64,000 nt of DNA, from NCBI RefSeq assembly GCF_030160115.1, contig NZ_BSNS01000004.1, positions 158,807 through 222,806 on the forward strand, given 5' to 3'. Of this stretch, positions 7,244 through 15,493 are shown in pieces. Under the pieces are notes generated by a model that saw only the letters and a list, made by a program, of their open reading frames with translations, was not told the DNA's origin and made no database searches. Numbering within the stretch: the stretch's first letter is position 1; each line of letters opens with the position of its first letter. A program made the position numbers and the translations under genes. This DNA is from Devosia nitrariae (GTDB lineage Bacteria; Pseudomonadota; Alphaproteobacteria; Rhizobiales; Devosiaceae).

Positions 7244-8128
7244 ATGACTGATTTCGTTGCCCCGCCCTCCTTTGCTGACCTCATCTGGGACGAGTTCCGC
7301 GCTCCCGCGACCGATCGTTTCTGGGCCTTATATAATCATGGTGATCGGGCCGGGCAGCGTGCGCTCGCGAGCGTCGGGATCTATGCTCGCAAGGACGACA
7401 GGCGCCAGTGGTTCGTTTTCTTCTCGCCCGGGAAGGTCGACCCTGTCGTCGTCACGGATACGATCACACAGATCGAGCTTGACGTTTTCGCTGCCGGCTT
7501 GCGCACATCCGACCGTGCCCGTGAGCAGCAGCAGGCGATCAACGACGAGGATCTGGAGCGCAGGGAAATGCGCGACCGTCGCCGGAACATCGCCCGGGTG
7601 AAACTGACCGCTCGCTATGGTGAGATGACCGACGGCGAACTGATCGCGGAGGCTAAGCGTGAGGGGCGCAATCTGCTCCGCGAATGGGGTGCGTTCTGTG
7701 TCAACTCGAAGCGGATGTGGTCGTTCACGACGATCGACGCGCCGCTTTCGCTGCTCCAGGCGGTGTGGCTGACGGAGCTCGTCGATCGCACGCGAGACAA
7801 GGTCGCCGCCGCGCGCGAAAATATCGTGGCGAAAGGGAACGCGGTGGACTGGCACGACGACCAGATTGTGCTCGCTGTCGAATTTCTCACCGACGACGAC
7901 ATGGATCGCGCGAGCTCTGAAAATGGTGTGGGCTGGTCGAAGGCCGACAGTTCGCGAGGACACTGGTGCCGCGGAATGATCAGGCGCGGCGGTGCCGATC
8001 GTGATATCGGCATCGACGCGGCTCGTCAGATTCTGCGAAAGTACGAGAAGCAACTCGGGATGCGGGATATCCGCGCGAAGGCCGCGTTTGACAAGGTCTT
8101 CGACGAGCTCACTGGGCAGGCGGTGTAA
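7244..8128 (+). CDS. hypothetical protein, helical, element-encoded
   Basis: 294 residues. The central part (residues about 95-175) is charged and helical (ERREMRDRRRNIARVKLTAR), and the C-terminal third contains another helical domain ending in a conserved-looking Lys/Arg-rich helix. I do not recognise the family. The ATG at 7244 has GGAG ten bases upstream. In-frame earlier codons (TTG 7187, ATG 7214) lack ribosome sites. It is the last gene of the rightward run before a leftward gene at 8179. Confidence 0.65.
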   Translation: MTDFVAPPSFADLIWDEFRAPATDRFWALYNHGDRAGQRALASVGIYARKDDRRQWFVFFSPGKVDPVVVTDTITQIELDVFAAGLRTSDRAREQQQAINDEDLERREMRDRRRNIARVKLTARYGEMTDGELIAEAKREGRNLLREWGAFCVNSKRMWSFTTIDAPLSLLQAVWLTELVDRTRDKVAAARENIVAKGNAVDWHDDQIVLAVEFLTDDDMDRASSENGVGWSKADSSRGHWCRGMIRRGGADRDIGIDAARQILRKYEKQLGMRDIRAKAAFDKVFDELTGQAV

Positions 8129-8178
8129 GAAACCGATGACAAATCGCGGGTGATGTCACTTATTTTTGACATCGACGT

Positions 8179-8565
8179 TTACCGGTGAATGTACGTCCCC
8201 GGCACCGGCACATACCCGATTAGCTTAGGCTGCGTGGGCACTTCCTTGTAGTCGTAGACAAACTGCCCCTCCTCGTAGAGACCCTCAAAGCTCTCGAACC
8301 GCAGCGCGAGAATTACACCGTTTTGCCCTTCCGTGCGGCGCCTAACCCAGTGGTCCAGCGCGGTCGAACTTCTTTTCGCATACGATATGCTTTTCAGCTC
8401 GGCGCCGACACTGCTCCCGCGTTTTAACCCTTCTGCCGAGATCGCGTCGAAATTCGACATCGCGGTGCCATGGAAGACGACAAGTGGGTCATCCTCGAGA
8501 TTCAGCGGGAAAACGCGGTAGTCCTCGCGGACATGCATGTCGTCTGGCAGCGGGTATTCCTGCAC
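8179..8565 (-). CDS. ADP-ribosyltransferase-fold (ART-like) protein
   Basis: 128 residues. The segment VVFHGTAMSNFDAISAEGLK (about residues 28-47) has the His-Gly-Thr strand plus helix that opens many ART-fold domains. SYAKRSSTALDHW then fits the second element, where Ser/Tyr precedes a helix, and a late strand (GVILALRF) and YDYKEVP may complete the fold. A catalytic Glu in the usual third position is not obvious, since the candidate is Gln or Glu around residues 112-114. It could be a phage-encoded ART modifying a host target, or an inactive NAD-fold protein. It is transcribed alone, opposite to its neighbours, the pattern of a moron or defence gene. Confidence 0.45.
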   Translation of the reverse strand: MQEYPLPDDMHVREDYRVFPLNLEDDPLVVFHGTAMSNFDAISAEGLKRGSSVGAELKSISYAKRSSTALDHWVRRRTEGQNGVILALRFESFEGLYEEGQFVYDYKEVPTQPKLIGYVPVPGTYIHR

Positions 8566-8650
8566 CTTGAGCTCGCTTATGTGTACTTTAACGAAAGGAT
8601 CGGGTTCTTATGTGCAATAAAACGAAACCGAGGCCAATATCGGGGGGGTT

Positions 8651-9349
8651 ATGTTGTTCGGCAAGCCTAGCATTCTGAAGGAGTACGCCGGACTTGCCCG
8701 GCAGCTGGAGGAGGGAGAGCGCCGTCCACCGCAGCACGAGCGGCCGCGGTCGGTGACTGACAAAGGGTTTGCGTCCTTTGCTACGTCCGGCGTCCAGGCC
8801 GTGTTCGAGGCATTCGAGTATTTTGGCACGCTCATGAACCGCCAGGTTTCCGACCCCTGGACCATTGAGGAAACCTCCGACACTCTGGTGAAGGACATCC
8901 GGAGCGACAGCCCTGAGCTCGGGCGGACTTATCGGGTCTATTACAACGGTGTGAGGATGGGGCGTCTCCAGGTCACGGAAGGAGTCACCGCGGATGGTCT
9001 CGGCAAGGACATCGAGTGGCACCGGGAACACCGTTCCGCCTACGTAATCCTGGAACTCGACAACTTGCGCTTCGTGCCCTACGACGACGTGCTCTCGATG
9101 GTGTCGACGGTCGAACTCCTGGTTGGAGTTTTCGATGACAACGATTTGGCTAGAGCCCGTGCCAAGTCCAGCGCCGCCGCCGCTCTCACCGGCTATCTGT
9201 GGGAGGTCATGCGAGCGGGTGACGAGTATGTCCCGCCATTCGAGCACCGCGTGGACGGACCATACGATCTGCTGAAGATCACCACCGATCACTGGAAAGA
9301 GCGCGGGATTGACCCGTTCGAGCGGTGGGATGGGGACCGATCTCTATGA
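8651..9349 (+). CDS. hypothetical protein
   Basis: 232 residues, acidic, with no recognised family. The ATG at 8651 follows a GGGGGGG tract that can serve as ribosome site. Residues about 85-150 alternate short strands and helices (RTYRVYYNGVRMGRLQV). The rest is mainly helical. It overlaps or nearly abuts the HNH gene downstream, which suggests joint function in an HNH-ligase cassette. The 85 bp to the divergent gene at 8565 would hold both promoters. Confidence 0.6.
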   Translation: MLFGKPSILKEYAGLARQLEEGERRPPQHERPRSVTDKGFASFATSGVQAVFEAFEYFGTLMNRQVSDPWTIEETSDTLVKDIRSDSPELGRTYRVYYNGVRMGRLQVTEGVTADGLGKDIEWHREHRSAYVILELDNLRFVPYDDVLSMVSTVELLVGVFDDNDLARARAKSSAAAALTGYLWEVMRAGDEYVPPFEHRVDGPYDLLKITTDHWKERGIDPFERWDGDRSL

Positions 9350-9365
9350 TCTCGGGCGAGCGGGT

Positions 9366-9998
9366 ATGGGTAAACGACTGAAGGTCGGACCGTGCGCCCT
9401 GTGCGGGGCAACGCGACCACTGACTAAAGAGCATGTCATCCCGAAAAGCCTCTATCCGGTCTCGAAACGTGGAGCCTGGAAGCCGATCATCATTTCGGCC
9501 TGCAAGGAGTGCAACAACGGAAGCGCCGACGATGATACGCACCTCCGATACGTACTTCTGATGGCGGGCGAAACGAGCGATGCGGTTCGGGAGGTGTGGG
9601 ATGGACCGGTGCGGCGCAGTTTTGACCAACCAGATGGTCGACGCCGAGCTATCGACGTCTTCAAGCTCATGAAATCGGTGCCGGATTTGCCGGGTGATCG
9701 CTACATGATCTATCCGGCAAACGACGAGCGCATCCTGCGTTCGATACGGAAAATCACGCGGGGTCTCTGCCACCACCACGCGATCCATGGAACTGTGATC
9801 CGCGACGATCAAGTGGTCTCTGACGTGGTGCGAAAACCTCTTTCGGAAACCCTTTTACAGAACATGACATTCTACGGCTCGGTCCCCGAGGTGCTGGAAT
9901 ATGGAGTGGTGACGATTCCGGAAGCATCGCTCTGGCGATTTAAGTTCTACGAGCGGACCGAATTCTATTCCCTGGTGCAGCTTCAACCGGGCGATTGA
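9366..9998 (+). CDS. HNH endonuclease-like zinc protein
   Basis: 210 residues. The N-terminus has CALCG, then TKEHVIPKSLYP about 8 residues later, then ACKECNNG. This is the HNH arrangement with two zinc Cys pairs flanking the catalytic His (HNH_5-like). The remaining 150 residues have no recognised domain and contain a HHHAIHG patch. A start at 9330 is possible but would overlap the previous gene further. It is followed after 6 bp by a DNA ligase, so a nuclease-ligase partnership in DNA processing is a reasonable inference. Binding without cutting is also possible. Confidence 0.65.
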   Translation: MGKRLKVGPCALCGATRPLTKEHVIPKSLYPVSKRGAWKPIIISACKECNNGSADDDTHLRYVLLMAGETSDAVREVWDGPVRRSFDQPDGRRRAIDVFKLMKSVPDLPGDRYMIYPANDERILRSIRKITRGLCHHHAIHGTVIRDDQVVSDVVRKPLSETLLQNMTFYGSVPEVLEYGVVTIPEASLWRFKFYERTEFYSLVQLQPGD

Positions 9999-10004
9999 AT
10001 GTGA

Positions 10005-10916
10005 ATGCCGAAGCCCACGCTCCCAGCCTTCCGTCCCTTCCAGCTCGCCAAGCTCGTCGATCGCATCCCGGACGGAGACGACTGGCTGTTTGAAATGAAA
10101 TTCGACGGCTACCGGTGCCAGGCGGTGCTGTCCGGCGACCGGGTGACGCTCTTCTCCCGCAGCGGCCTGGACTGGACGCGCACCTTTCAGTACCTGGTGC
10201 CGGCCTTCGAGAAGCTGACGAAGGGCACGGCCTCAATCGACGGCGAAGTGGTCGCGATCGACACGGAGGGCCGCGCGAACTTCAACCTCCTGCAGCGCTC
10301 GCTGAAACTGCGCGAGCCGATCGTCTTCTACGCCTTCGATCTCCTCGAGGAAAATGGCGAGGATTTGCGCAGCCTGCCCCTGATCGAGCGGAAGACGCGC
10401 CTCGAGGCATTGCTCGGCGAGAGAGCGCCATCCGATCCCATCCAGTACTCCACCCACATCGTCGGCCACGGGCAGCAGGTCTTCGATAGAATGTGCGCCG
10501 GCGGCCATGAGGGGGTGATCGCTAAGCGCTTGAACGCGAGGTATCAGAGCGGTGACCGCTCGCCCACCTGGCTGAAGGTCAAATGCACCAAGCGGCGGGA
10601 GTTCATCGTCATTGGCTGGAGAACCAACGAGCAAGGCGAGGATCTTCGCGCGTTCCACTTGGCCGAGGAGGTCGACGGCGAGCTCGTCTATCGCGGCCGG
10701 GTCGGCTCCGGCATAACCGATAGGGAGCGGCCGGGGTTCTTGGGCGCCGTCGAGCTAATCGAGATCGATGAGCCCGTCCTGACGGTGCCGCGAGAAGAGC
10801 GAAAGCTTGGTCGTTGGATTGAACCGCGGTTGATCGCGGACGTTGCCTTTACCGAGATCACTGAGGAAGGGACGCTCCGGCACCCCTCGTTCAAAGGCAT
10901 CCGCGTAAGGGAGTGA
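10005..10916 (+). CDS. ATP-dependent DNA ligase (LigD-type ligase domain)
   Basis: 303 residues, the length of a stand-alone adenylation plus OB-fold ligase. Motif I is EMKFDGYR with the nucleotide-accepting Lys at position 32. Other ligase motifs are SIDGEVVAID (III), FYAFDLLE (IIIa), EGVIAKR (IV) and WLKVKCTKRREF (V). The OB domain covers about residues 200-300. It seals nicks using ATP and Mg2+. No polymerase or phosphoesterase domain is fused, so it is not a full NHEJ LigD, although neighbouring elements sometimes pair such ligases with Ku. No Ku gene is visible here. Confidence 0.92.
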   Translation: MPKPTLPAFRPFQLAKLVDRIPDGDDWLFEMKFDGYRCQAVLSGDRVTLFSRSGLDWTRTFQYLVPAFEKLTKGTASIDGEVVAIDTEGRANFNLLQRSLKLREPIVFYAFDLLEENGEDLRSLPLIERKTRLEALLGERAPSDPIQYSTHIVGHGQQVFDRMCAGGHEGVIAKRLNARYQSGDRSPTWLKVKCTKRREFIVIGWRTNEQGEDLRAFHLAEEVDGELVYRGRVGSGITDRERPGFLGAVELIEIDEPVLTVPREERKLGRWIEPRLIADVAFTEITEEGTLRHPSFKGIRVRE

Positions 10917-10920
10917 GAGC

Positions 10921-11163
10921 ATGTCCGACGACGATGTCAAAGTCCGTATTCGAAAACTCCTCGACGAGGCGATGGTGAAATATGGCCCATCAATCGAGCT
11001 CGCGGCCATAGAGGCCAGTTGGGGCGATACGCTCAACGACGAGGAGATGATCGACTGGCTTGAGACTTTCCTCGCTCACGGGACGGGGCTCGAGCGCGAC
11101 GTTGAGACGGATGACCTCCAGGAGCTCGAGGAGGAGTATCAGAAGGGGCTCACACGCCATTAG
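10921..11163 (+). CDS. small acidic hypothetical protein
   Basis: 80 residues, rich in Glu and Asp and predicted all-helical. It starts 5 bp after the ligase stop with GGGAG just upstream, so it should be co-expressed with the ligase. No family recognised. Its acidity and position could suit a small partner or DNA mimic, which is speculation. Confidence 0.6.
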   Translation: MSDDDVKVRIRKLLDEAMVKYGPSIELAAIEASWGDTLNDEEMIDWLETFLAHGTGLERDVETDDLQELEEEYQKGLTRH

Positions 11164-11165
11164 AA

Positions 11166-11182
11166 GGGGACCTAAAGGCCCC
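11166..11182 (+). terminator. hairpin after the ligase operon
   Basis: GGGG-A-CC, TAAA loop and GGCCCC form a 6-bp stem with one bulge directly behind the stop at 11163. No U-run follows, so efficiency as a terminator is doubtful. A separate 12-bp palindrome (AGGCGTACGCCT) lies at 11250-11261, just before the DUF2971 gene. Confidence 0.35.
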
Positions 11183-11266
11183 AATGGCACAATTGGCTGA
11201 CCGACGATGGGGATAACCTGATGGCCGTCATTGCCCTGAATGGCGGTCCAGGCGTACGCCTAGGTT

Positions 11267-12220
11267 ATGGCCGATATTGATAACCCGCCGCCGATTACGC
11301 AGATATTTTTCGGACAAGCTCTTGGAGAGCGGGCCAGGATTGTCCAGAACAACAAACGCTTCGTTCACTACACGAGCGCCGAAGCTGCATTCAGCATGAT
11401 CAAGAATGCCGAAGTCTGGATGCGCAAGTCCTCGACGATGAACGACTTCTCCGAAATCGAGCATGGCATCGAGTGCCTTTTCCACGCATACAAAGGCCCA
11501 TTCGGTGAAAGGCTGAAGAGAACCCTCGAGAACGCCCATCCGAACATCGTCTCCCAGATCGCAGAAATATTCGATAGTTGGCTGCCTCATTTTCGCTTGG
11601 AGACATACCTCACATGCATTTCTGAACACGAGGACAAAGAAGATCGTACCGGTCGGCTCTCGATGTGGCGAGCATACGGAAACGTCGCCATTGTACTGAA
11701 CAAAGACATATTCATGAGCGAGACGGATGCTCTGAAGGCCTATTCAAGTCCGGTCGCTTACCTATACCCGCACCAATTTGAGGTCGAGTTTGGCAAAGTA
11801 GTCGAGAGAGCAGAAGCTGCCTCTTCGTACTTGGCAACTCTCGACCGAGAGCTCGTAGTCCACAATGTATTTTCAATGTTTAGGTATGCGGTTCTCTGTA
11901 CCAAGCACCCCGGATTTCATGAAGAGCGAGAGTGGCGGGTCATCTATTCGCCTACGTTTGAACTCTCGCCAAGGATCAAGAAAACAATCGAGGTCATACG
12001 CGGCGTGCCTCAAGCCGTGTGTAAGATACCCCTCTCTGATGCGCCTGACGATGGGCTCAACGGCATAGAGATCCCAAAGCTTGTAAACCGCGTCATTATT
12101 GGCCCAAGCCAATACCCATTTGCCCAGCTCGAGGCGTTCATTTATTTGCTGGAAGAGAGGGGGATGTCCGACGCGCGCGAGCGAGTGTGGGTTTCTGACG
12201 TCCCGCTCCGACAGCCATAA
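11267..12220 (+). CDS. DUF2971 family protein
   Basis: 317 residues. The N-terminal RFVHYTSAEAAFSMIKNAEV, then MNDFSEIEHG, then LSMWRAYG, EEREWRVIY near residue 220 and a late RVIIGP strand match the DUF2971 signature. Members of this family occur often in phage-defence islands and on mobile elements. Biochemical function is unknown, and some resemble ART-fold proteins. It stands alone between two operons, its ATG at 11267 following a palindrome that may be its operator. A defence or exclusion role is inferred only from family habit. Confidence 0.75.
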   Translation: MADIDNPPPITQIFFGQALGERARIVQNNKRFVHYTSAEAAFSMIKNAEVWMRKSSTMNDFSEIEHGIECLFHAYKGPFGERLKRTLENAHPNIVSQIAEIFDSWLPHFRLETYLTCISEHEDKEDRTGRLSMWRAYGNVAIVLNKDIFMSETDALKAYSSPVAYLYPHQFEVEFGKVVERAEAASSYLATLDRELVVHNVFSMFRYAVLCTKHPGFHEEREWRVIYSPTFELSPRIKKTIEVIRGVPQAVCKIPLSDAPDDGLNGIEIPKLVNRVIIGPSQYPFAQLEAFIYLLEERGMSDARERVWVSDVPLRQP

Positions 12221-12223
12221 CTC

Positions 12224-12772
12224 CTACCCAGCCTGGCACCACCACTCGTTACCATCAGGCCAGCGTCTCGCCAGCCCCTCGTCGATGAGGATATCGCCCA
12301 CATCGCGGCCGTCTATCCTGATCGTCGCCAGCGTCCTCTTTCCTGTGCCATCCAAACCGCCGGTTTCGACGGTAATCGCATTCGAGTTGAGGAGCTCGAG
12401 TAGTCTTGCGCTTGCCCGTTTTGCCAGAGCGACTTCCGCCTGACCGCCGCAAATGGCCGTGTACGGCTCGGGTGTGTCGTAACCCTCGAGGCGCAAGTTC
12501 TCACCGTCCAACCAAATCGTATCACCGTCGACGACACAGGTGTGCCGATGGGAGCCGGAGCACATCTCGAATTGGACACGGCGCTCGGGGCTCGGTGCGG
12601 GTAATACGAGCGAGACCAGTGGCGCAGCGTTGATGGGGATCTCATATTGATCGACCACCACGTAACCTAGGGCGCCAAGCGCCGAGACCGTCGGTACGGC
12701 CATTACCATCGTCACCCAGTCGAGCTTTCTGGTTTTCGGCTTCGGACGGCGTCGGAATTCGAGAACGGACAT
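12224..12772 (-). CDS. membrane-anchored thermonuclease (SNase family)
   Basis: 182 residues. A basic N-terminus and one membrane helix (about residues 18-42) precede a staphylococcal-nuclease domain: VVDGDTIWLDGENLRLEGYD contains the catalytic Arg and metal-binding Asp residues, followed by a DVGDILIDEGLAR motif. The orientation implies a periplasmic nuclease domain, where it could cut incoming DNA or RNA. GGTGAGG lies just before the ATG at 12772. It is the last gene of the leftward run that begins at the SOS box, though an 88-bp gap to the preceding gene could hold its own promoter. Confidence 0.85.
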   Translation of the reverse strand: MSVLEFRRRPKPKTRKLDWVTMVMAVPTVSALGALGYVVVDQYEIPINAAPLVSLVLPAPSPERRVQFEMCSGSHRHTCVVDGDTIWLDGENLRLEGYDTPEPYTAICGGQAEVALAKRASARLLELLNSNAITVETGGLDGTGKRTLATIRIDGRDVGDILIDEGLARRWPDGNEWWCQAG

Positions 12773-12860
12773 GACCTCACCCCCGTCGAAAGGTAGTCGC
12801 GCAGAGTGAAGGGACCGTTATCTGCGAAGTCACATTGCCACCGAAGTGCCTCTCGCTCGC

Positions 12861-13097
12861 CTAACGACGCTCGGTCAGGGCTAGCTCGATCTGCCGATCG
12901 GTCTCGGCGTTGGCCTCCCGACTGAGCATATAGTTCTTGGCCAGCGACTTCATCGCGCGCGCAATGATCGTCGGGTCCCATCCCGCGCTCTCGGCTGCCT
13001 CTGCAACCTCGATGAATGCGACCTCCATCTCGAACTCGCAGCGCAACTGATAGTCGAGATCACTGGCCGCAAGGTCAGGCGGCGCGATGCGGGGCAT
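12861..13097 (-). CDS. small helical hypothetical protein
   Basis: 78 residues, predicted helical, with Ala/Glu-rich composition and no recognised family. The start at 13097 lies inside the end of the preceding gene (four-codon overlap region), which supports translational coupling within the SOS-linked operon. GGAGA is found upstream at slightly long spacing. Confidence 0.6.
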   Translation of the reverse strand: MPRIAPPDLAASDLDYQLRCEFEMEVAFIEVAEAAESAGWDPTIIARAMKSLAKNYMLSREANAETDRQIELALTERR

Positions 13098-13446
13098 AGG
13101 CGAGTTTCTCCGTTGACGGAAGCTCCGGGCGTTTGACGTCATAGGTGTCCCGCGGGTTCCAGATGTGCTTCATTTTACCCGTGCCCATGTCGTTGGGGTC
13201 AAAGTGGCAGCCTTGGAATTCCACTCGGAAGGCGTCGGCGGCCTCTGGTGTAGGGAAGTGGAAAACGATGAAGTAGACTTGGCCCCGGAAAAGCACCGTC
13301 CAGTGGCGAGGCGCCGCGCCGAGCTGTCTCTCGCGCTCGAGGATTTCGCTGAATCTCGCGCGAACCAAGACATCGGACACGGCGATTTTGTGCGGCCACC
13401 GGAGATTGATCTGGTTTTTGGATAGCTCGCCCTTTCGGTAGACCAT
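13075..13446 (-). CDS. hypothetical protein
   Basis: 123 residues with a mixed strand and helix pattern in the middle (GQVYFIVFHFPTPEAADAFR), suggesting a small ferredoxin-like alpha/beta fold. The start at ATG 13446 gives a compact protein four bases after the SRAP stop. An upstream extension to 13485 would overlap SRAP. Its 3' end overlaps the next gene. Unknown role. Its position in a damage-inducible operon is the best clue. Confidence 0.6.
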   Translation of the reverse strand: MVYRKGELSKNQINLRWPHKIAVSDVLVRARFSEILERERQLGAAPRHWTVLFRGQVYFIVFHFPTPEAADAFRVEFQGCHFDPNDMGTGKMKHIWNPRDTYDVKRPELPSTEKLAYAPHRAA

Positions 13447-13450
13447 GGCT

Positions 13451-14125
13451 TCACAGGTCGATCGGCGCGATCGTCTCCGGGCCACCCTGCCACTTGTTGG
13501 AATTTACCTGGCGGTCGACACGGTGAACCGTCATCTGACCGTTGATATGGCGCTCCCGCACGATGTCGAGCGCAGTCTCCACATCGGACTTCGGATCGAG
13601 CCACGCGTCATAGGCTTCTTCAGCCAGGGCAACCGGCATGCGATCATGGATCATCTCGACGGGCGGCACGGGTGGAGACGTGATGATCGCGCAGGTCGTG
13701 ACGTTGAGCTTGTGGTTGTAGGCATAGATCCCCGCGAAGGAGAACGGTGACCCGTCTGGTATGTGGAAATACCAGGGGTCCTTGCCCTTGTCGTCGGCGA
13801 TCGTCCATTCGTAATAGCCATCGGCCGGGATGAGGCAGCGACGGGCGGCGAACGAGTCCTTCCATGACGGTTTGGTCGCTACTTCCTCAACGCGCGCGTT
13901 GATCATCGCGTATTTCGGCCGCTCCTTCGCCCATGGCGGTACCAGCCACCAAGAAGCCTCGCGTACCACGCGTTGGCCGTCCTTGAGGCGGCAGTAGAGG
14001 ATTTGGTCGGTCGGGCAGATATTGTAGCGCGCTTCGGTATTGCGCGGTGGGTTGAGGTCGAGCGAAAGCTGATAGAGCCGCACGAGCTCGGACCAGCTCA
14101 TCTTATGAGTGAAGCGACCGCACAT
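13451..14125 (-). CDS. SOS response-associated peptidase, SRAP/HMCES family (YedK-like)
   Basis: 224 residues, the normal family size. Cys2 after the initiator Met is the catalytic residue that forms a thiazolidine crosslink with abasic sites in single-stranded DNA. Other conserved elements are NARVE, CLIPADGYYEW and HDRMPV. The protein shields abasic sites during replication. Its N-terminal MCGRFTH confirms the start at 14125, which overlaps the preceding gene's 3' end. Location in an operon headed by an alphaproteobacterial SOS box agrees with a DNA-damage role. Mobile elements often carry such copies. Confidence 0.93.
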   Translation of the reverse strand: MCGRFTHKMSWSELVRLYQLSLDLNPPRNTEARYNICPTDQILYCRLKDGQRVVREASWWLVPPWAKERPKYAMINARVEEVATKPSWKDSFAARRCLIPADGYYEWTIADDKGKDPWYFHIPDGSPFSFAGIYAYNHKLNVTTCAIITSPPVPPVEMIHDRMPVALAEEAYDAWLDPKSDVETALDIVRERHINGQMTVHRVDRQVNSNKWQGGPETIAPIDL

Positions 14126-14465
14126 CCCCTACCTCGTCATCGTCGTCGTAGACCGTCGGCGTGATGGTCGTGGTGCCCACGAACTCGCCATCGAGGAGGT
14201 TATACAATTTCCCGCCGATGTCAGCGGTGGCCGGCTCATCGTCCATGACCATCTCGTCCTGGTCATCCGGCTCGAAGATGCCGAGGATTGATCCCTTGGG
14301 GAAGGTGACAGTGCCACGGTGAGCCGCGTCGTCACCCTCGAAGTCGACGTCGCCCTTGAAGGTGACTTCGCCCAATGCGGCGGCGAGAGCGAGCATGAGG
14401 GCGGGCCGGTCATCCTGCACGACGACGCGGTCACCATTCTTCAAAACCAAACGATAGTAGCTCAT
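14103..14465 (-). CDS. acidic hypothetical protein
   Basis: 120 residues, very acidic in the second half (several Asp runs). The N-terminal strand pattern YYRLVLKNGDRVVVQDD suggests a small beta domain. GGGAGA lies before the ATG at 14465. It lies between the zinc-ribbon gene and SRAP in the same operon. No family recognised. Confidence 0.6.
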   Translation of the reverse strand: MSYYRLVLKNGDRVVVQDDRPALMLALAAALGEVTFKGDVDFEGDDAAHRGTVTFPKGSILGIFEPDDQDEMVMDDEPATADIGGKLYNLLDGEFVGTTTITPTVYDDDDEVGDVRSLHS

Positions 14466-14490
14466 TGGAGTCTCCCGGTTTCAGTTGGAT

Positions 14491-15087
14491 TTACTCGTTG
14501 CCTCCGTTCACGACCTTGAGGCGCTTCCGGGCGAGGTTCGCCCCAGTCGGCTTCAGGCGCAGTGGCGTCACGTCGGCGGCGGCCGGCGCGTAAGGCTCTG
14601 GTGTGGTCGGTGGCACCACCCAATCTATGTTGACGAGCGAGCCCCAGCATTTCGGACACCGCAGCCTTCCAGGCAGGCGTGAAAGCGGGAAATCGTGACC
14701 GAGCGCGATCGCCAGGGTCAGGACGTCGAGGACGGTGACCTCCGGACACGGCGATGTCCGCCGCATCGCCGCCATGTGCCGCTCGCACTTCATTCGGGCC
14801 AGCCAGTTGCCCTCGAGCGCATCCCGGATTTTCGCCCACATCCACGGCGGTGGCTCGTATGCCATGGCACTGCACTGCCCGCTGTCCGCCAGGCCGCATG
14901 GCCGGCGCCCGGAGCCCGCGACCTGCAGCGCCAGCTGACCGACCGTCAGATTGCGCCCGAACCGCTTCGTGAGCTTGTCCATCTCCAAAGACGGCGCGTT
15001 GCGTCGACAGCGGTGACACTCGACCTGGACGATCGGCGTCGTATAGGCGGAGACCGGGGTTTGCGGCGGAATAAGGCGATAGCTCAC
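14491..15087 (-). CDS. zinc-ribbon-like hypothetical protein
   Basis: 198 residues with two Cys pairs: CHRC near residue 24 and CPKC near residue 144, plus scattered Cys and His (CERH). These look like zinc-binding knuckles for nucleic-acid contact. The C-terminus is basic. The start is taken at GTG 15087. An AGGAGGG sequence sits rather far upstream, so the exact start is uncertain. Second gene of the leftward operon. The family is not recognised, but similar proteins are common in alphaproteobacterial prophages by my recollection. Confidence 0.55.
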   Translation of the reverse strand: MSYRLIPPQTPVSAYTTPIVQVECHRCRRNAPSLEMDKLTKRFGRNLTVGQLALQVAGSGRRPCGLADSGQCSAMAYEPPPWMWAKIRDALEGNWLARMKCERHMAAMRRTSPCPEVTVLDVLTLAIALGHDFPLSRLPGRLRCPKCWGSLVNIDWVVPPTTPEPYAPAAADVTPLRLKPTGANLARKRLKVVNGGNE

Positions 15088-15096
15088 GTCGCACCG

Positions 15097-15342
15097 CTAT
15101 CCCTCCTGACTGTCGAGGACGCGCACGGTGAGCGCTTCCCCCTCCTCCGGCTGCCGGACTGTGATCGTGCCCCGGGCCGTGTCGATGACGGTCTCGTATG
15201 GGATGCTGAGGTGGCAGGCTTCTCGGCCCGGGCGAAAAATGGAGAACCGGAACCCCACCTTGGAGAGCTCGACGGCCTCTTCGTCGGTGGGCTCAAAAGA
15301 GCGGCCGGTCCGGTCCCGCAGGGGCAGTGTGTGTGAGAGCAT
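15097..15342 (-). CDS. hypothetical protein, first gene of the SOS-linked operon
   Basis: 81 residues, predicted mostly beta (VIDTARGTITVRQ, EALTVRVLD). GAGGAG lies eight bases before the ATG at 15342, and the SOS box is 20 bp upstream of the start, so this gene should be the one most directly controlled by LexA. No family recognised. Confidence 0.65.
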   Translation of the reverse strand: MLSHTLPLRDRTGRSFEPTDEEAVELSKVGFRFSIFRPGREACHLSIPYETVIDTARGTITVRQPEEGEALTVRVLDSQEG

Positions 15343-15362
15343 GGCTTCGCTCCTCGTTGCAT

Positions 15363-15377
15363 GTTCTCGTTATGTTC
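15363..15377 (-). promoter_or_regulatory. LexA (SOS) box, alphaproteobacterial type
   Basis: The sequence is GTTC, seven bases, GTTC, exactly the direct-repeat operator recognised by LexA in Alphaproteobacteria. It lies 20 bp upstream of the leftward start at 15342, overlapping where the promoter must be, and heads an operon containing the SRAP gene. A rightward gene starts at 15494, but it is much further away. Confidence 0.75.
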
Positions 15378-15493
15378 TACTCCTGAGATCGGTTGGGAGT
15401 CCAGATGGCTCGCGATCACGATGATCTTTAGGGCAGTGCTAACGCCGGCGGTGTCATCAGGGTTAAGGGAAATGAGGAGGCAATGGAGGATAA

